Shown: positions 50,075 through 62,097 of the stretch, piece after piece | Position numbering within the stretch: position 1 is the stretch's first letter | Layout of the letters: each line of letters starts with the position of its first letter | Origin: JAEUHO01 sp046350655 | GTDB lineage: Bacteria; Planctomycetota; PLA2; JAEUHO01 | Length of the DNA: 64,000 bases | Direction: 5' to 3' | Assembly (NCBI GenBank): GCA_046350655.1 | Contig: JAXMAB010000004.1 | Span: 248,001-312,000 of the forward strand | Made by a program: the position numbers and the translations under genes | The notes under the pieces: generated by a model | What the model saw: only the letters and a program-made list of their open reading frames with translations | The model's database searches: none | Told to the model about the DNA's origin: nothing

Positions 50075-50934
50075 GCGCGACGCGCGGCCCCGTCACCGAC
50101 GTCCACGTCCACGTCCAGCCGTGGGAGATGATCCGCCCCGCGGTGATGGAGGCGATGCGGAAGGGCCGCGACGACCTCGACACGATCCGCCGCTGCTTCG
50201 ACGACCCGGGCGCGCTGGTCGCCCACATGGACGGCGAGGGCGTCGCGCGCACGGTCCTCATCAACTACGAGGCGCCCGACGTGATGGGCTTCTCGACGGC
50301 CACCAACGAGTGGGTGCTGCGCTACACCGAGGGCCGTCGCGACCGCCTGCTGCCGTGCGTCGGCATCAACCCGCGCTTCGAGCGCGACGTCCGCGGCCGC
50401 GCGGAGCGCCTCGCCGACGCGGGCGCGCGGCTCTTCAAGGTCCACGGGCCGCACATGCTCGTGAACCCGAACGACTACCTCGGGCCCCATCCGGGGCTGC
50501 GCGACCTCTACGAGGTGGCGCAGGCGCGGCGCATCCCGGTGATGTTCCACACCGGCACGAGCATCTTCCGCGGCGCGCGCAGCAAACACGGCGACCCGCT
50601 GCAGCTCGAGGACGTCGGCGTCGACTTCCCCGACCTCACGGTGATCATCGCGCACGGCGGCCGTCCCTTCTGGACGGAGCAGGCGTTCTTCCTCCTGCGC
50701 CGCTTCCCGCGGTTCTGCCTCGACCTGTCGGGCATCCCGCCGAACCGGGTCCTCGAGTGGTTCCCGCGCATCGAGGAGATCGCCGACCGCGTCCTCTTCG
50801 GGACCGACTGGCCGTCGCCGGGCGTCCCCTCCATCGCGAAGAACCTCGCGGGCCTGCGCGCGCTGCCGCTGCCCGCCGACGTGATCGAGCGCTTCCTTTC
50901 CTCGAACGCGCTCCGCCTCTTCCCGCCGCTCTGA
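50071..50934 (+). CDS. Amidohydrolase-family (TIM-barrel, DUF-type) protein
   Basis: 287 residues, GTG overlapping the preceding stop. Metal-dependent hydrolase fold of the Amidohydro_2 group: DVHVH at the N-terminus (two metal His), VMFHTGTS, VIIAHGGRPFW, and the C-terminal GTDWPSPG Asp. Similar proteins are decarboxylases or lactonases acting on aromatic acids. Co-expressed with the 3-hydroxyacyl-CoA dehydrogenase, so perhaps part of an aromatic or branched-acid degradation route; substrate unknown. Confidence 0.85.
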   Translation: MSATRGPVTDVHVHVQPWEMIRPAVMEAMRKGRDDLDTIRRCFDDPGALVAHMDGEGVARTVLINYEAPDVMGFSTATNEWVLRYTEGRRDRLLPCVGINPRFERDVRGRAERLADAGARLFKVHGPHMLVNPNDYLGPHPGLRDLYEVAQARRIPVMFHTGTSIFRGARSKHGDPLQLEDVGVDFPDLTVIIAHGGRPFWTEQAFFLLRRFPRFCLDLSGIPPNRVLEWFPRIEEIADRVLFGTDWPSPGVPSIAKNLAGLRALPLPADVIERFLSSNALRLFPPL

Positions 50935-51300
50935 CGCTCCCTCCGACGCATCCCCCTTCCCGGGACGCGAGGCCCGGTGGCCGGCGTGACGGGGGACCTG
51001 CCTCCGGTTCCGGCGCCATCGAGCCACGCAGCGGGCGCGGACGGTGCGGGGACCGTCGTGTTCGTCGCGCATCGGCGCGACCGGCGGGCGGGCACGAGGC
51101 CCGAATCCTACGGGTTGCCGTGATCTCGCACGTCGCCGCGGGTGCGGACGGTGCGGGGGCCGTCGTGTTCGTCGTGCATCGGCGCGACCGGCGGGCGGGC
51201 ACGAGGCCCGCACCCTACGGGTTGCCGTGATCTCGCACGTCGGCGCGGGTGCGGACGAAGATCCCTTCCGACCGGCACGGGCGCGCGGCACGATCGGCGC
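50935..51300. other. Gene-free spacer with short tandem repeat
   Basis: Holds a motif variant (50962-50975) and two copies of a 107-bp repeat (51041-51254). A weak TTCCGA-17-CACGAT promoter (51266-51294) ends 6 nt before the zinc-ribbon gene. Confidence 0.6.
51041..51254 (+). repeat. Two tandem 107-bp repeats related to the 42-kb repeat
   Basis: Start points 51041 and 51148, nearly identical. Each includes GTGTTCGTCG, CATCGGCGCGACCGGCGGG and CCTACGGGTTGCCG, the same ends as the 42-kb element. The hairpin core is replaced by a CGGGC-ACGAG-GCCCG hairpin. Confidence 0.85.
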
Positions 51301-51516
51301 GTGCCGAACGAACCGACCCGCGGGCCCGATGCCCTGCCGCGCGCCGCCGCGCGCGCCGATGCGGGCCGCTGCCCGTGGTGCGGCTTCCCCGCCCGGCCGG
51401 TGGCCGTGCACGGTCACGTGCAGTGCGCGACCTGCGGCGTGAACGTCGACCCCTGCTGCGGCGGCGAGACCGCCTGCCCCGCACGCGACGACGGCCTCGA
51501 CGACGCGGGCGCGTAG
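51301..51516 (+). CDS. Zinc-ribbon mini-protein
   Basis: 71 residues, GTG start. Three cysteine pairs: CPWCG (about residues 24-28), CATCG (about 42-46) and DPCCGGETAC (about 51-60). The rest is polar. It could bind one or two zinc ions like rubredoxin-type or DNA/RNA-binding ribbons. I do not recognise a family. The open frame extends upstream into repeat DNA; the chosen GTG starts after it and follows a possible -10 by 6 nt. Confidence 0.6.
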   Translation: MPNEPTRGPDALPRAAARADAGRCPWCGFPARPVAVHGHVQCATCGVNVDPCCGGETACPARDDGLDDAGA

Positions 51517-51812
51517 GCCGTCGCGGCGGGGCACCACGGGCGAGGGCGGCACGGGCCGCGCGGGACACACGGTCGGCAACGCCGGCGTGCGGGGCCGCCG
51601 CGCGTCGCCCCCGCGGGCCGACGGGGGTCGCGGGACAACCGGCCGGCGCGGGACCGCGAGGCCCGCACCGCCATGCCTGCCCGGCGAGACCTGCCCCCGC
51701 GAGGGCTGCCCCGTGAGGCCGGTCCCGCGAGGGCTGCCCCCGCGCGGGCCTCGCGTCCCGCCCCCCTGACTGCGGACCTCGGGTACCGTGTCGGTTTCCC
51801 CCGGAGTCGCCC
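51517..51812. other. Gene-free spacer with motif copies
   Basis: Just under 300 nt. It contains one exact motif copy (51650-51664), one 14-base variant in opposite orientation (51746-51759), and a direct duplication of CCCGCGAGGGCTGCCCC (near 51696 and 51724). No gene seen. Confidence 0.6.
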
Positions 51813-52919
51813 ATGTCGCCCCGCCTGTCCGCGCTCGTCCTCGCCGCGTCCGCCCTGGTGCTCCCCGTCGTCGTCGCCTCGGTCGTCGTCGCCCCGGAGG
51901 CCTGGGCGGAGGACGCCGCCGCCGAACCCGCGGAGGCCGAGCACTCCCAGCACGACGTCCGCCTGTCGGCCGACGGCCTGCCCGAGGGCTGGAAGCTGGT
52001 CGGCAGCGCCGACGCGGCGCCCGACGAGGCGGCGCTGAAGGACGCGATCGTCGCGGTCGTGGCGTCGAAGGCGAAGGCCGAGCAGGTGCACGTGCTCGGC
52101 GCGTCCGCGACGTCGCCCGACGGGAAGAAGGCGGTGTTCGCGCTCGTGGACCTCGACGCGACGCTGCCCGAGGCGGTCGCGGCGCTGAAGGGCGCGGCGG
52201 ACGGCAAGGGCTGGGCCGTGGTCGGGATGGGGCACGCGACGCGGTGGCTGGTGGTCGCGGCGCCGGCGGAGATCCGCGCGAAGGCGGTCGAGATCCAGGT
52301 GGCGTACGCGACGCGGATGCTCGGGATCCGCGCGACCAGCGCGATGGGCGCGGGCAACGGTCCCCGGGCGGCGGCGCTCGCGGGCGCGATCCTGTCGATG
52401 GACGCGAAGCACGCCGTGGGGCGGTACGTGCTGGGGCGGATGCTGTCGTCGGAGGCGGCGCAGACCCGCGAGCGGCAGGGCGACGACGCCGACGCGCTGC
52501 TCGCGAAGGCCATCGTGCACCTCAAGGCCGCCGTCGCGAAGGACGCGACCGGGACGCTGACGGCGGGCGAGCGGGCGACGTGCCTCGGCGAGCTCGGCCT
52601 CGCGCTGCTCTTCACGAAGAAGGCCGACGCGGAGGCGCGCGACGTGCTCAAGGAGGCGGTCGCGGGCACGTTCGACGAGCCGCGGGAGGCGACGATCGCG
52701 CGGTACAACCTCGCCTGCGCGCACGGGCGGCTCAAGGAGCTCGACGAGGCGTTCGCGGCCCTCGGCGCCTCCCTCGAGGCCGACACGAAGGCGGGGGACT
52801 CGGCCGGCATCGCGCGGATCTGGCGCGCCGACGAGGACCTGACGAGCCTCAAACAGGACCCGCGCTGGGCGGATCTCGAGAAGAAGTTCCCGGCTCCGGC
52901 CGGCTCCGGCGACAACTGA
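51813..52919 (+). CDS. Exported TPR-repeat protein
   Basis: 368 residues. Signal peptide (about 1-32, AWA-E). The N-terminal part (about 50-165) is mixed alpha/beta. Three to four TPR-like helical repeats follow (about 185-350), including RAAALAGAILSMDAKHAVGRYVLGRM, TLTAGERATCLGELGLALLF and ARYNLACAHGRLKELDEAFAAL. Probably a periplasmic interaction scaffold. The sensor kinase begins 52 nt later on the same strand. No enzyme motif. Confidence 0.75.
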   Translation: MSPRLSALVLAASALVLPVVVASVVVAPEAWAEDAAAEPAEAEHSQHDVRLSADGLPEGWKLVGSADAAPDEAALKDAIVAVVASKAKAEQVHVLGASATSPDGKKAVFALVDLDATLPEAVAALKGAADGKGWAVVGMGHATRWLVVAAPAEIRAKAVEIQVAYATRMLGIRATSAMGAGNGPRAAALAGAILSMDAKHAVGRYVLGRMLSSEAAQTRERQGDDADALLAKAIVHLKAAVAKDATGTLTAGERATCLGELGLALLFTKKADAEARDVLKEAVAGTFDEPREATIARYNLACAHGRLKELDEAFAALGASLEADTKAGDSAGIARIWRADEDLTSLKQDPRWADLEKKFPAPAGSGDN

Positions 52920-52971
52920 TGGGTGTGGGGGGACGGCGCGGGCCCCTCCCGCGCGGGTCCCTCGCCCCCGC

Positions 52972-56106
<3,135 letters not shown>

Positions 56107-56205
56107 CGGCGCCGCGGCCCTGCGTCGCGCCGGGCCTCGCGGTCGAGGCCCGGGATGCGGTCGCGCCGGCTCGGCGCTCCGGAGCGGCGCCCTCCGTCGC
56201 TGCGG

Positions 56206-57387
56206 TCAGACGCGCTCGACGAGGACCGCGACGCCGAGGCCGCCGCTGATGCAGAGCGTCGCGACGCCGCGCCGGGCGCCGCGCTCGGCCATCGAGTGCA
56301 GCAGCGTCACGAGGATGCGGCAGCCCGTCGCGCCGATCGGGTGGCCGAGCGCGATGGAGCCGCCGTCCACGTTGAGGCGGTCCTCGGGGATCCGGAGCTC
56401 GCGGTTGCACGCGATGACCTGGGCGGCGAACGCCTCGTTGAGCTCCCACAGGTCGATGTCGCCGACCGCGAGGCCCGTGCGCTCGAGGAGCTTGCGGACC
56501 GCGGGCACGGGCCCGAGGCCCATGACCTTCGGGTCGACGCCGGCCTGCGTCCACGCGACGATCCGCGCGAGGGGCGTCACGCCGTGGCGGGCGACGGCCT
56601 GCTCCGACAGCACGACGACCGCGCTGCCGCCGTCGGTGATGCCGCTCGAGTTGCCCGCGTGGACCGACCCGGTCTTCGAGAAGACGGGCGGCAGCGACGC
56701 GAGCTGGTCCGCGGTGACGCCGTCGCGGGCGTGCTCGTCCTCGGTGAAGGGGACGGGGCCGCCCTTGCCCTTCACCTCGACCGCGACCTTCTCGGCCGTG
56801 AACCGGCCGCGCTTGCGCGCCGCCTCGCAGCGCTGCTGGCTGCGCGCCGCGTACGCGTCCTGCTCCTGCCGCGTGATCGCGTACATCGGCACGAGGTTCT
56901 CGGCCGTCTCGCCCATCAGCTGGTTGGCGAGCAGGCAGTGGAAGCCGTCGCGGTACATGCCGTCGACCACCTGGTCGTTGCCGAGGCGGTAGCCCCACCG
57001 CGCGCGCGGCAGCAGGTAGGGCGTGTTCGACATGCTCTCCATGCCGCCCGCGAGCACGACGTCGGCGCGGCCGGCGGCGATCGCCTCGGCGGCGAGCATG
57101 ACGGCCTTGAGCGACGAGCCGCAGGCCATGTTCACGGTCCACGCGGGGACCTCGACCGGCACCCCGGCGCGCACGCTGACCTGCCGGCCGGTGCCCGGCC
57201 CCTGCCCGCCCTGGCGGCCGTGGCCGAAGATCGTCTCGTCCACCGCGGTCGCCGGGACCTTCGCGCGCGCGAGGGCTTCCTTGGCGGCGGCGACCCCGAG
57301 GTCCGGGGCCGACAGCGGGGCGAACGTGCCCCCGAACTTGCCGATGGGGGTGCGGACGGCGCCGGCGAGGAAGAGCGGGGCGGGCAT
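56206..57387 (-). CDS. Acetyl-CoA C-acyltransferase (thiolase)
   Basis: 393 residues. All three catalytic residues are present: Cys89 (NMACGSS), His349 (GHPIGA) and Cys379 (LCISGG), at the canonical thiolase positions. Condenses two acetyl-CoA or cleaves 3-ketoacyl-CoA. Length and SSLKAVMLAAEAI favour the biosynthetic acetoacetyl-CoA type. It completes an acyl-CoA toolkit with the enoyl-CoA hydratases, the 3-hydroxyacyl-CoA dehydrogenase and the thioesterase elsewhere in the window. Divergent from the MqnD-like gene. Confidence 0.95.
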   Translation of the reverse strand: MPAPLFLAGAVRTPIGKFGGTFAPLSAPDLGVAAAKEALARAKVPATAVDETIFGHGRQGGQGPGTGRQVSVRAGVPVEVPAWTVNMACGSSLKAVMLAAEAIAAGRADVVLAGGMESMSNTPYLLPRARWGYRLGNDQVVDGMYRDGFHCLLANQLMGETAENLVPMYAITRQEQDAYAARSQQRCEAARKRGRFTAEKVAVEVKGKGGPVPFTEDEHARDGVTADQLASLPPVFSKTGSVHAGNSSGITDGGSAVVVLSEQAVARHGVTPLARIVAWTQAGVDPKVMGLGPVPAVRKLLERTGLAVGDIDLWELNEAFAAQVIACNRELRIPEDRLNVDGGSIALGHPIGATGCRILVTLLHSMAERGARRGVATLCISGGLGVAVLVERV

Positions 57388-57541
57388 GGGGGCCTCCGGG
57401 GCGACCGGTCCCGGACCAGGGGGTGCCGGGGGTGGCCGCGGCGCGGAATCGTACGCCGTGCGTGCCGGGCGCCCGCCGTTTGCTCCGCACCCTTCCGCAA
57501 CGGCGGTAGCCTTCCCCTCCCACCCCCCGGGGACCGATCCT

Positions 57542-58873
57542 GTGGCGAAGAAGCCCGCTGGCAAGCCGACCGACCGTCCGACCCCCTCCGAGAAGGCGGA
57601 CTCCTCCGAGAAGTCCGTGGCGAAGCCTGCCGCCAAGGCGGTGACGCCGCTGGCGAAGGCCGCGAAGGCGCCCGCCAAGAAGGCCGCCGCGCCCGCGAAG
57701 CCCGCCCCGGCCGAGAAGGCCGCGCCCGCCGCGAAGGCGGCGAAGCCCGCGCCGAAGGCCGCCGAGAAGGCCGCGCCGGCCCCGGTCGAGGCCGCGCCGG
57801 CCGCGACGAAGGCGAAGCCCGCCTCGCCGAAGAAGGCCGCGCCCGTAAAGAAGCCGGCGAAGTCGGCCCCCGTCGTCGCCGACGACCTCGACGCGCTCGA
57901 CGGCGAGGGCGCGGGCGAGGTGCTCGCGGCGCTCGCGAAGGTCCCCGCGGTCGCGGCGGAGCCCGTCGAGGCCGAGGCGCCCGCCGCGCCGAAGCCGCTC
58001 CCGATCCCCACCGACCTGCCCCCGCGCCGCGCCGACGGCACGATCACCGTCGCGCACAGCCCGGACCCCGACGACGCGTTCATGTTCTACGCGCTCGCCG
58101 CCGGCCGCGTCGACACCGAGGGCCGCCGCTACGAGCACGTCCTCAAGGACATCCAGACGCTCAACGAGGACGCGAAGAAGGGCACGTACGACCTCACCGC
58201 GATCTCGTTCCACGCCTACCCCTACGTCCGCGGCAACTACGCGCTCCTGACCTGCGGCGCCTCCTTCGGCGACGCCTACGGCCCGATGCTCGTCGCGAAG
58301 ACGCCGATCCGCCCGAGCGAGGTCGAGGGCATGAAGGTCGCCCTCCCGGGCGCGCTCACGACCGCCGCGCTCGTCGCGCGCCTCTGGTTCGGCCGCACGA
58401 AGATCGACGCCCGCCAGGTCCCCTTCGACAAGATCATGGACGCCGTGCGCGCGGGCCTCGTGCGCGCGGGCGTGATCATCCACGAGGGCCAGCTCACCTA
58501 CAAGGAGCACGGCCTCGTCCGCGTCGTGGACTTCGGCCAGTGGTGGAGCGACCAGACCGAGGGGCTCCCGCTGCCGCTCGGCGGCAACGGCATCCGCCGC
58601 GACATCCCCGCGGACCTCGCGGCGAAGATCGCGCTCGACCTCAAGCGCTCGATCGCCTACGCGCTCGGCCACCGCGAGGAGGCGCTCGCCTACGCCATGA
58701 AGTTCGGCCGCAACCTGCCGAAGGACAAAGCCGACAAGTTCGTGGGCATGTACGTGAACGACCTCACGCTCGACTACGGCGAGCGCGGCCGTCAGGCCCT
58801 CCGCACGCTCTACAAGCGCGCGGTGGACGCGAAGATCCTGGCCGAGCTGGTCGAGCCCGAGTTCATCGGCTGA
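57542..58873 (+). CDS. MqnD-like protein with histone-H1-like N-terminal tail
   Basis: 443 residues, GTG start. Residues 1-115 are almost only Ala, Lys, Pro, Glu and Ser, with repeated AAKAP/PAKKAA motifs like histone H1 C-terminal tails or Lys/Ala-rich nucleoid proteins. Residues about 160-443 form an MqnA/MqnD/SBP domain: TVAHSPDPDDAFMFYALAAG, AISFHAYPYV, VALPGALTTAALVARLWFG. MqnD converts cyclic dehypoxanthinyl futalosine to 1,4-dihydroxy-6-naphthoate in futalosine menaquinone synthesis. No in-frame start lies closer to the domain, so the tail seems real. TAGCCT at 57507-57512 may be its -10. Confidence 0.85.
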   Translation: MAKKPAGKPTDRPTPSEKADSSEKSVAKPAAKAVTPLAKAAKAPAKKAAAPAKPAPAEKAAPAAKAAKPAPKAAEKAAPAPVEAAPAATKAKPASPKKAAPVKKPAKSAPVVADDLDALDGEGAGEVLAALAKVPAVAAEPVEAEAPAAPKPLPIPTDLPPRRADGTITVAHSPDPDDAFMFYALAAGRVDTEGRRYEHVLKDIQTLNEDAKKGTYDLTAISFHAYPYVRGNYALLTCGASFGDAYGPMLVAKTPIRPSEVEGMKVALPGALTTAALVARLWFGRTKIDARQVPFDKIMDAVRAGLVRAGVIIHEGQLTYKEHGLVRVVDFGQWWSDQTEGLPLPLGGNGIRRDIPADLAAKIALDLKRSIAYALGHREEALAYAMKFGRNLPKDKADKFVGMYVNDLTLDYGERGRQALRTLYKRAVDAKILAELVEPEFIG

Positions 58874-59356
58874 CGTCCCCTCGCGGCAACCCGCCGCGTG
58901 GGACCGCGAGGCCCGTCCGCCGCCGCATCACCGGCGTCGGTCGGGCCTCGCGCGCTTCCGGGCCGCCGCCGGCCCGGACGTGGCGTGCTCGCGCGTCCCG
59001 CGGACCCCGCGGCCCGGTTTCGCGACGAGGTCCCGCGGTCGCGGTGAGTCGCGGCGTGGCGAGGTCGCGCGGACGGACCGTCCGCGGCGGCCGATGGACC
59101 GCCGCACGGATTCTCCGTGACCCGGCCGCGGCTCGCGCGAGGACAGGATGTCGGCGCGGGGGAAGCCCCGCGCGGTGGAGCGACGTCCGTGCCCCTGTGG
59201 TCGTTCAGACCCGAGCCCCTGCCCACGACGCCCTGTCCTTCGCGTCGTCGCTCGGTGGAGCCCGGCCGTGGTGTCCTCGCCGTCGCGCGGGATGCGCCGC
59301 GGCGATGCGTGCCCCGCCCCCGCGTGCCTCCCGCGCCGACGATTCCCTGTCCGCGC
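58874..59356. other. Gene-free convergent spacer with motif copies
   Basis: Between the MqnD-like and second CHAT genes, both of which end here. It holds one exact motif copy (58900-58914), one inverted fragment (GGGCCTCGCG, about 58943) and several short CGCGG/CCGCG repeats. No gene or clear terminator hairpin is seen. Confidence 0.5.
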
Positions 59357-61966
59357 TTACGGCGCGCCCCAGACCTGCCAACCGGCCCACGCGGCCGGCG
59401 AGGCGTAGCGCGGGTCCGCGCGCAGGTCGGCCTGGGCGCGCTGGAGCGCGTCGGCGGCCGAGGTGCCGGGTTTGAACGCGGCGTAGAAGCGGGCCATGAG
59501 GGCCGCCGTCGCGTCGTCGTCCACGTCCCAGAGGCTGCCGAGGACGGCGCGCGCGCCCGCCACGAAGTAGGCGTGCGCGAACCCGAGGTCGCCGTCGGCC
59601 CCGAAGCGGCGGCCGGTGGCCGTCGAACACGCCGACAGGACGACGAGGTCGGCTCGCACCGTGTCGCCGAGGATCTCGCCGACCGTGAGGAGGCCGTCGG
59701 CGCCGGGCGCCGGACGGAGCGCGAGCGCGGACCGGGTCGGCACCGCGGGGTCGACGAGCGCGTGCCCCGCGACGTGGACCGCGCGCCAGGCCCGCGACGC
59801 CGCGGCCGCGCGCACCGCGGGTTCGGTGGCCGCGTCGCCGACGAGCACGGTCGCGCCGGGCACGGCGACGCCGACGGCGCGGACCTCGGCGTCGGCGCCG
59901 GGCAGCGGGCGGTCCGGGCCCCACGGGCCGCCGGCGGCCGCGAGCACCTGCGTGTCGCCCGCGCGCGGGCGAGCGGCCAGGAGCCGCGCGACCGTCACCG
60001 ACGGAAGGCGCACGAGCGCGCGGTCGGGCCACACCGCCGCGAACGCGACGCCGCCGACGGGGCCCGCGGGCACGTACCGCACGCGGCGCGCGGTGGCGGG
60101 CAGGTCGAGCGGCGCGACGAGCGCGCGCAGCGCCGCGACCGCGCCGTCGGCGGGCAACGCGCGGTCCTCGACGACCGCCGACGCGACGGTGGCCGCGACG
60201 GAGGCCAGCGGGCCCACGGCCACGAGCCTCGCGCCCGCCGCCGTGGCCACCACCGCGTACAGACGCTCGCTCCCCGCCGCGAACACGACGAGCGCCTCTT
60301 CGGCCGTCAGGTCGGCGCGGGCGGCGTCGAGCGTGACGACCTCCGGCGCGAGCCACGCGCCGGCCAGTGCGTCGCGCGTGCGCAGGCGCTCGCGGAAGCG
60401 GTCCGCGGCCTCGCGTGCCGTCCGCACGGCCTCAAAGGCGCGCGGAAGGTCGTCGGTGGTGCCGGTGGCGAGCCGCGCGCGATAGGCCCCGAGCGCCGCG
60501 GCCTCGACCTCCTCGATGCGCGTGCGTTCGTCGGCGAGCGCCGGGTCGAGGCGGCGCGCGACCGCTTCGTCGAGGCGCAGCCGCGCGCGCAGCGCCGCGG
60601 CGTGCGCGCGCTCGGCCACGCGGAACACCGCCGCGGCGTCGCCCGCCGCGACGGCGGCGTCCACGCCCCAGGCGAAGGCGTCGCCCCGTTCCGCGCGGAA
60701 CCGCGCACCGACGACGTCGGGCAACGCTCCCGAGTCGCGCAGCAGCGCGGTGCCGGCGCGCTCGGCCGCCTCGAGCGCGTGCGGCGCGTCGCCGAGGGCG
60801 ACGTACGCCCGCGCCAGTCGCGCTTCGAGCAGCGCGACCCAGCCGCCGGGCAACGCGTCGGCGTGGGGGCGCGCCGCGAGGCCCGCCTCGACGGCGCCGG
60901 CGGCGTCGCCGGCCTCGAGGGCGACGAGGCAGGCGGCGACGTCCACCTGCAGCGACGTCAGGCTCACGCCGCGACCCGCGACCGCCTCGCGTGCGCGCGC
61001 GAGCTCGCCGCGGGCCTCGTCGAGCTTGCCCGCCGACGTCCACGCGACCACGAGCCCCAGCCGGGCCGCGACCACGCCCGGCGACCGCGGGTCCTTTGAC
61101 GCCGCGACCGCCGCCGTGAACCCCGCGACCGCCGCCTCGGGCCGCCCTTCCTTGAGCGCGAGCGCGCCGTCGAGCAGGTGGAGCGGTCCCTCGTCGAGCC
61201 CCAGGCCCTTCCCCGCGACGCGCGCCCGTTCGAGATGCTCGCGGCTGCGCACGACGTCGCTCACCTCGAGGCGGATCCGCGCCGCGTTTAGGTGCGCGCC
61301 GCGTTGCTCCCAGGCCGCGCCGTGCGCGTCGAGCCACGCGACCGCGTCGTCGATGCGCGCGAGCGCCTCCGTCAGCCGGCCGAGCGAGGCGTCGACCGCG
61401 GCCGTCTGCACGTCGGTCGCGGCGACGCCGTTGCGGTTGCCCAGCGCCTCCTCGAGCGCGCGCAGCTCCGGCAGGCGCCGCGCGGCCGCGTGCAGCCGCT
61501 GCGTCGAGAGCTCGATCGTGAGCAGCACCCGCAGGGCGTCGCGCCGCTCCGCCGTCGACGTGGCCGCCGCGACGGCCGCCTCCGCGTGCCCACGCGCGCC
61601 GGCGAAGTCGCCGCGCGACCGGGCCTCGCGTGCCTTCGCCAGGAGGGCCGCGGACCCCGTCGCCGCGCTCTCGGCGGGAGCGGGCGGGGCGGCCGGCGGG
61701 GGCGACGGCGGCGCGTCGGCGGCGTGGCCCCGGACCGGGGCGACCGTGCCGACGAGCGATGCGACCACGAGCGCCGCCAACGCGAGGCCCGGCCCGCGGC
61801 GCCCCGGGGGCGCGCCGGCCCTGCGGCCGTCCGCGCGGCCGTCCGCGGGACCGTGGTCGGGCGTTCGAGGGTCGTCAGCGGGCACGCGCGGGGGGCCTCC
61901 GGCCGCGCCCGGGGATCCGGCAGGACCGGCGCGGCGGGGCGAGTATGCCGTGACGCCGGCAGTCAC
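59357..61966 (-). CDS. Exported TPR-CHAT caspase-like protease
   Basis: 869 residues from GTG 61966 (GTG 61885, residue 28, is an alternative). A long Gly/Pro/Arg-rich leader precedes one hydrophobic helix (about 59-78) ending in GHA-A, so it is exported or anchored. TPR helices cover about 100-470, a long helical segment with EEVEAAAL follows, then a beta-rich region and a C-terminal CHAT domain with His735 (HVAGHA) and Cys780 (LSACSTA), the caspase-type dyad, plus LGSLWDVDDDATAALMARFY typical of CHAT C-termini. Divergent from a sigma and anti-sigma pair, suggesting co-regulation. Unlike the first CHAT protein, it has an export signal and no frame break. Confidence 0.88.
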   Translation of the reverse strand: MTAGVTAYSPRRAGPAGSPGAAGGPPRVPADDPRTPDHGPADGRADGRRAGAPPGRRGPGLALAALVVASLVGTVAPVRGHAADAPPSPPPAAPPAPAESAATGSAALLAKAREARSRGDFAGARGHAEAAVAAATSTAERRDALRVLLTIELSTQRLHAAARRLPELRALEEALGNRNGVAATDVQTAAVDASLGRLTEALARIDDAVAWLDAHGAAWEQRGAHLNAARIRLEVSDVVRSREHLERARVAGKGLGLDEGPLHLLDGALALKEGRPEAAVAGFTAAVAASKDPRSPGVVAARLGLVVAWTSAGKLDEARGELARAREAVAGRGVSLTSLQVDVAACLVALEAGDAAGAVEAGLAARPHADALPGGWVALLEARLARAYVALGDAPHALEAAERAGTALLRDSGALPDVVGARFRAERGDAFAWGVDAAVAAGDAAAVFRVAERAHAAALRARLRLDEAVARRLDPALADERTRIEEVEAAALGAYRARLATGTTDDLPRAFEAVRTAREAADRFRERLRTRDALAGAWLAPEVVTLDAARADLTAEEALVVFAAGSERLYAVVATAAGARLVAVGPLASVAATVASAVVEDRALPADGAVAALRALVAPLDLPATARRVRYVPAGPVGGVAFAAVWPDRALVRLPSVTVARLLAARPRAGDTQVLAAAGGPWGPDRPLPGADAEVRAVGVAVPGATVLVGDAATEPAVRAAAASRAWRAVHVAGHALVDPAVPTRSALALRPAPGADGLLTVGEILGDTVRADLVVLSACSTATGRRFGADGDLGFAHAYFVAGARAVLGSLWDVDDDATAALMARFYAAFKPGTSAADALQRAQADLRADPRYASPAAWAGWQVWGAP

Positions 61967-61970
61967 GGGG

Positions 61971-62000
61971 GCAACTCCGTGCGTCGGCTCCGACTAGGTT
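61971..62000 (+). promoter_or_regulatory. ECF-type promoter of the second sigma factor
   Basis: GCAACT (61971-61976), then TAGGTT (61995-62000), 18 nt between. The AACTCCG start of the -35 resembles that of the sigma promoter at 23217-23245, although that one is on the other strand. A CGTCCCGGCGA-type sequence is repeated about three times in the leader (62037-62076). Confidence 0.4.
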
Positions 62001-62097
62001 GTCGGGGCGGCGTGCCGCCGCACCCTCCCGGGACGTTTGTCCCGGCGACCCCCGTCCCGGCGATCCCCGTCCCGGACCGCGAGGCCCGCTCCGCGCC

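Noticed and set aside
61375..61900. Start of CHAT gene 2 at a later codon
   Set aside because: Later starts would remove the export helix; GTG 61966 or 61885 are the only candidates that keep it.
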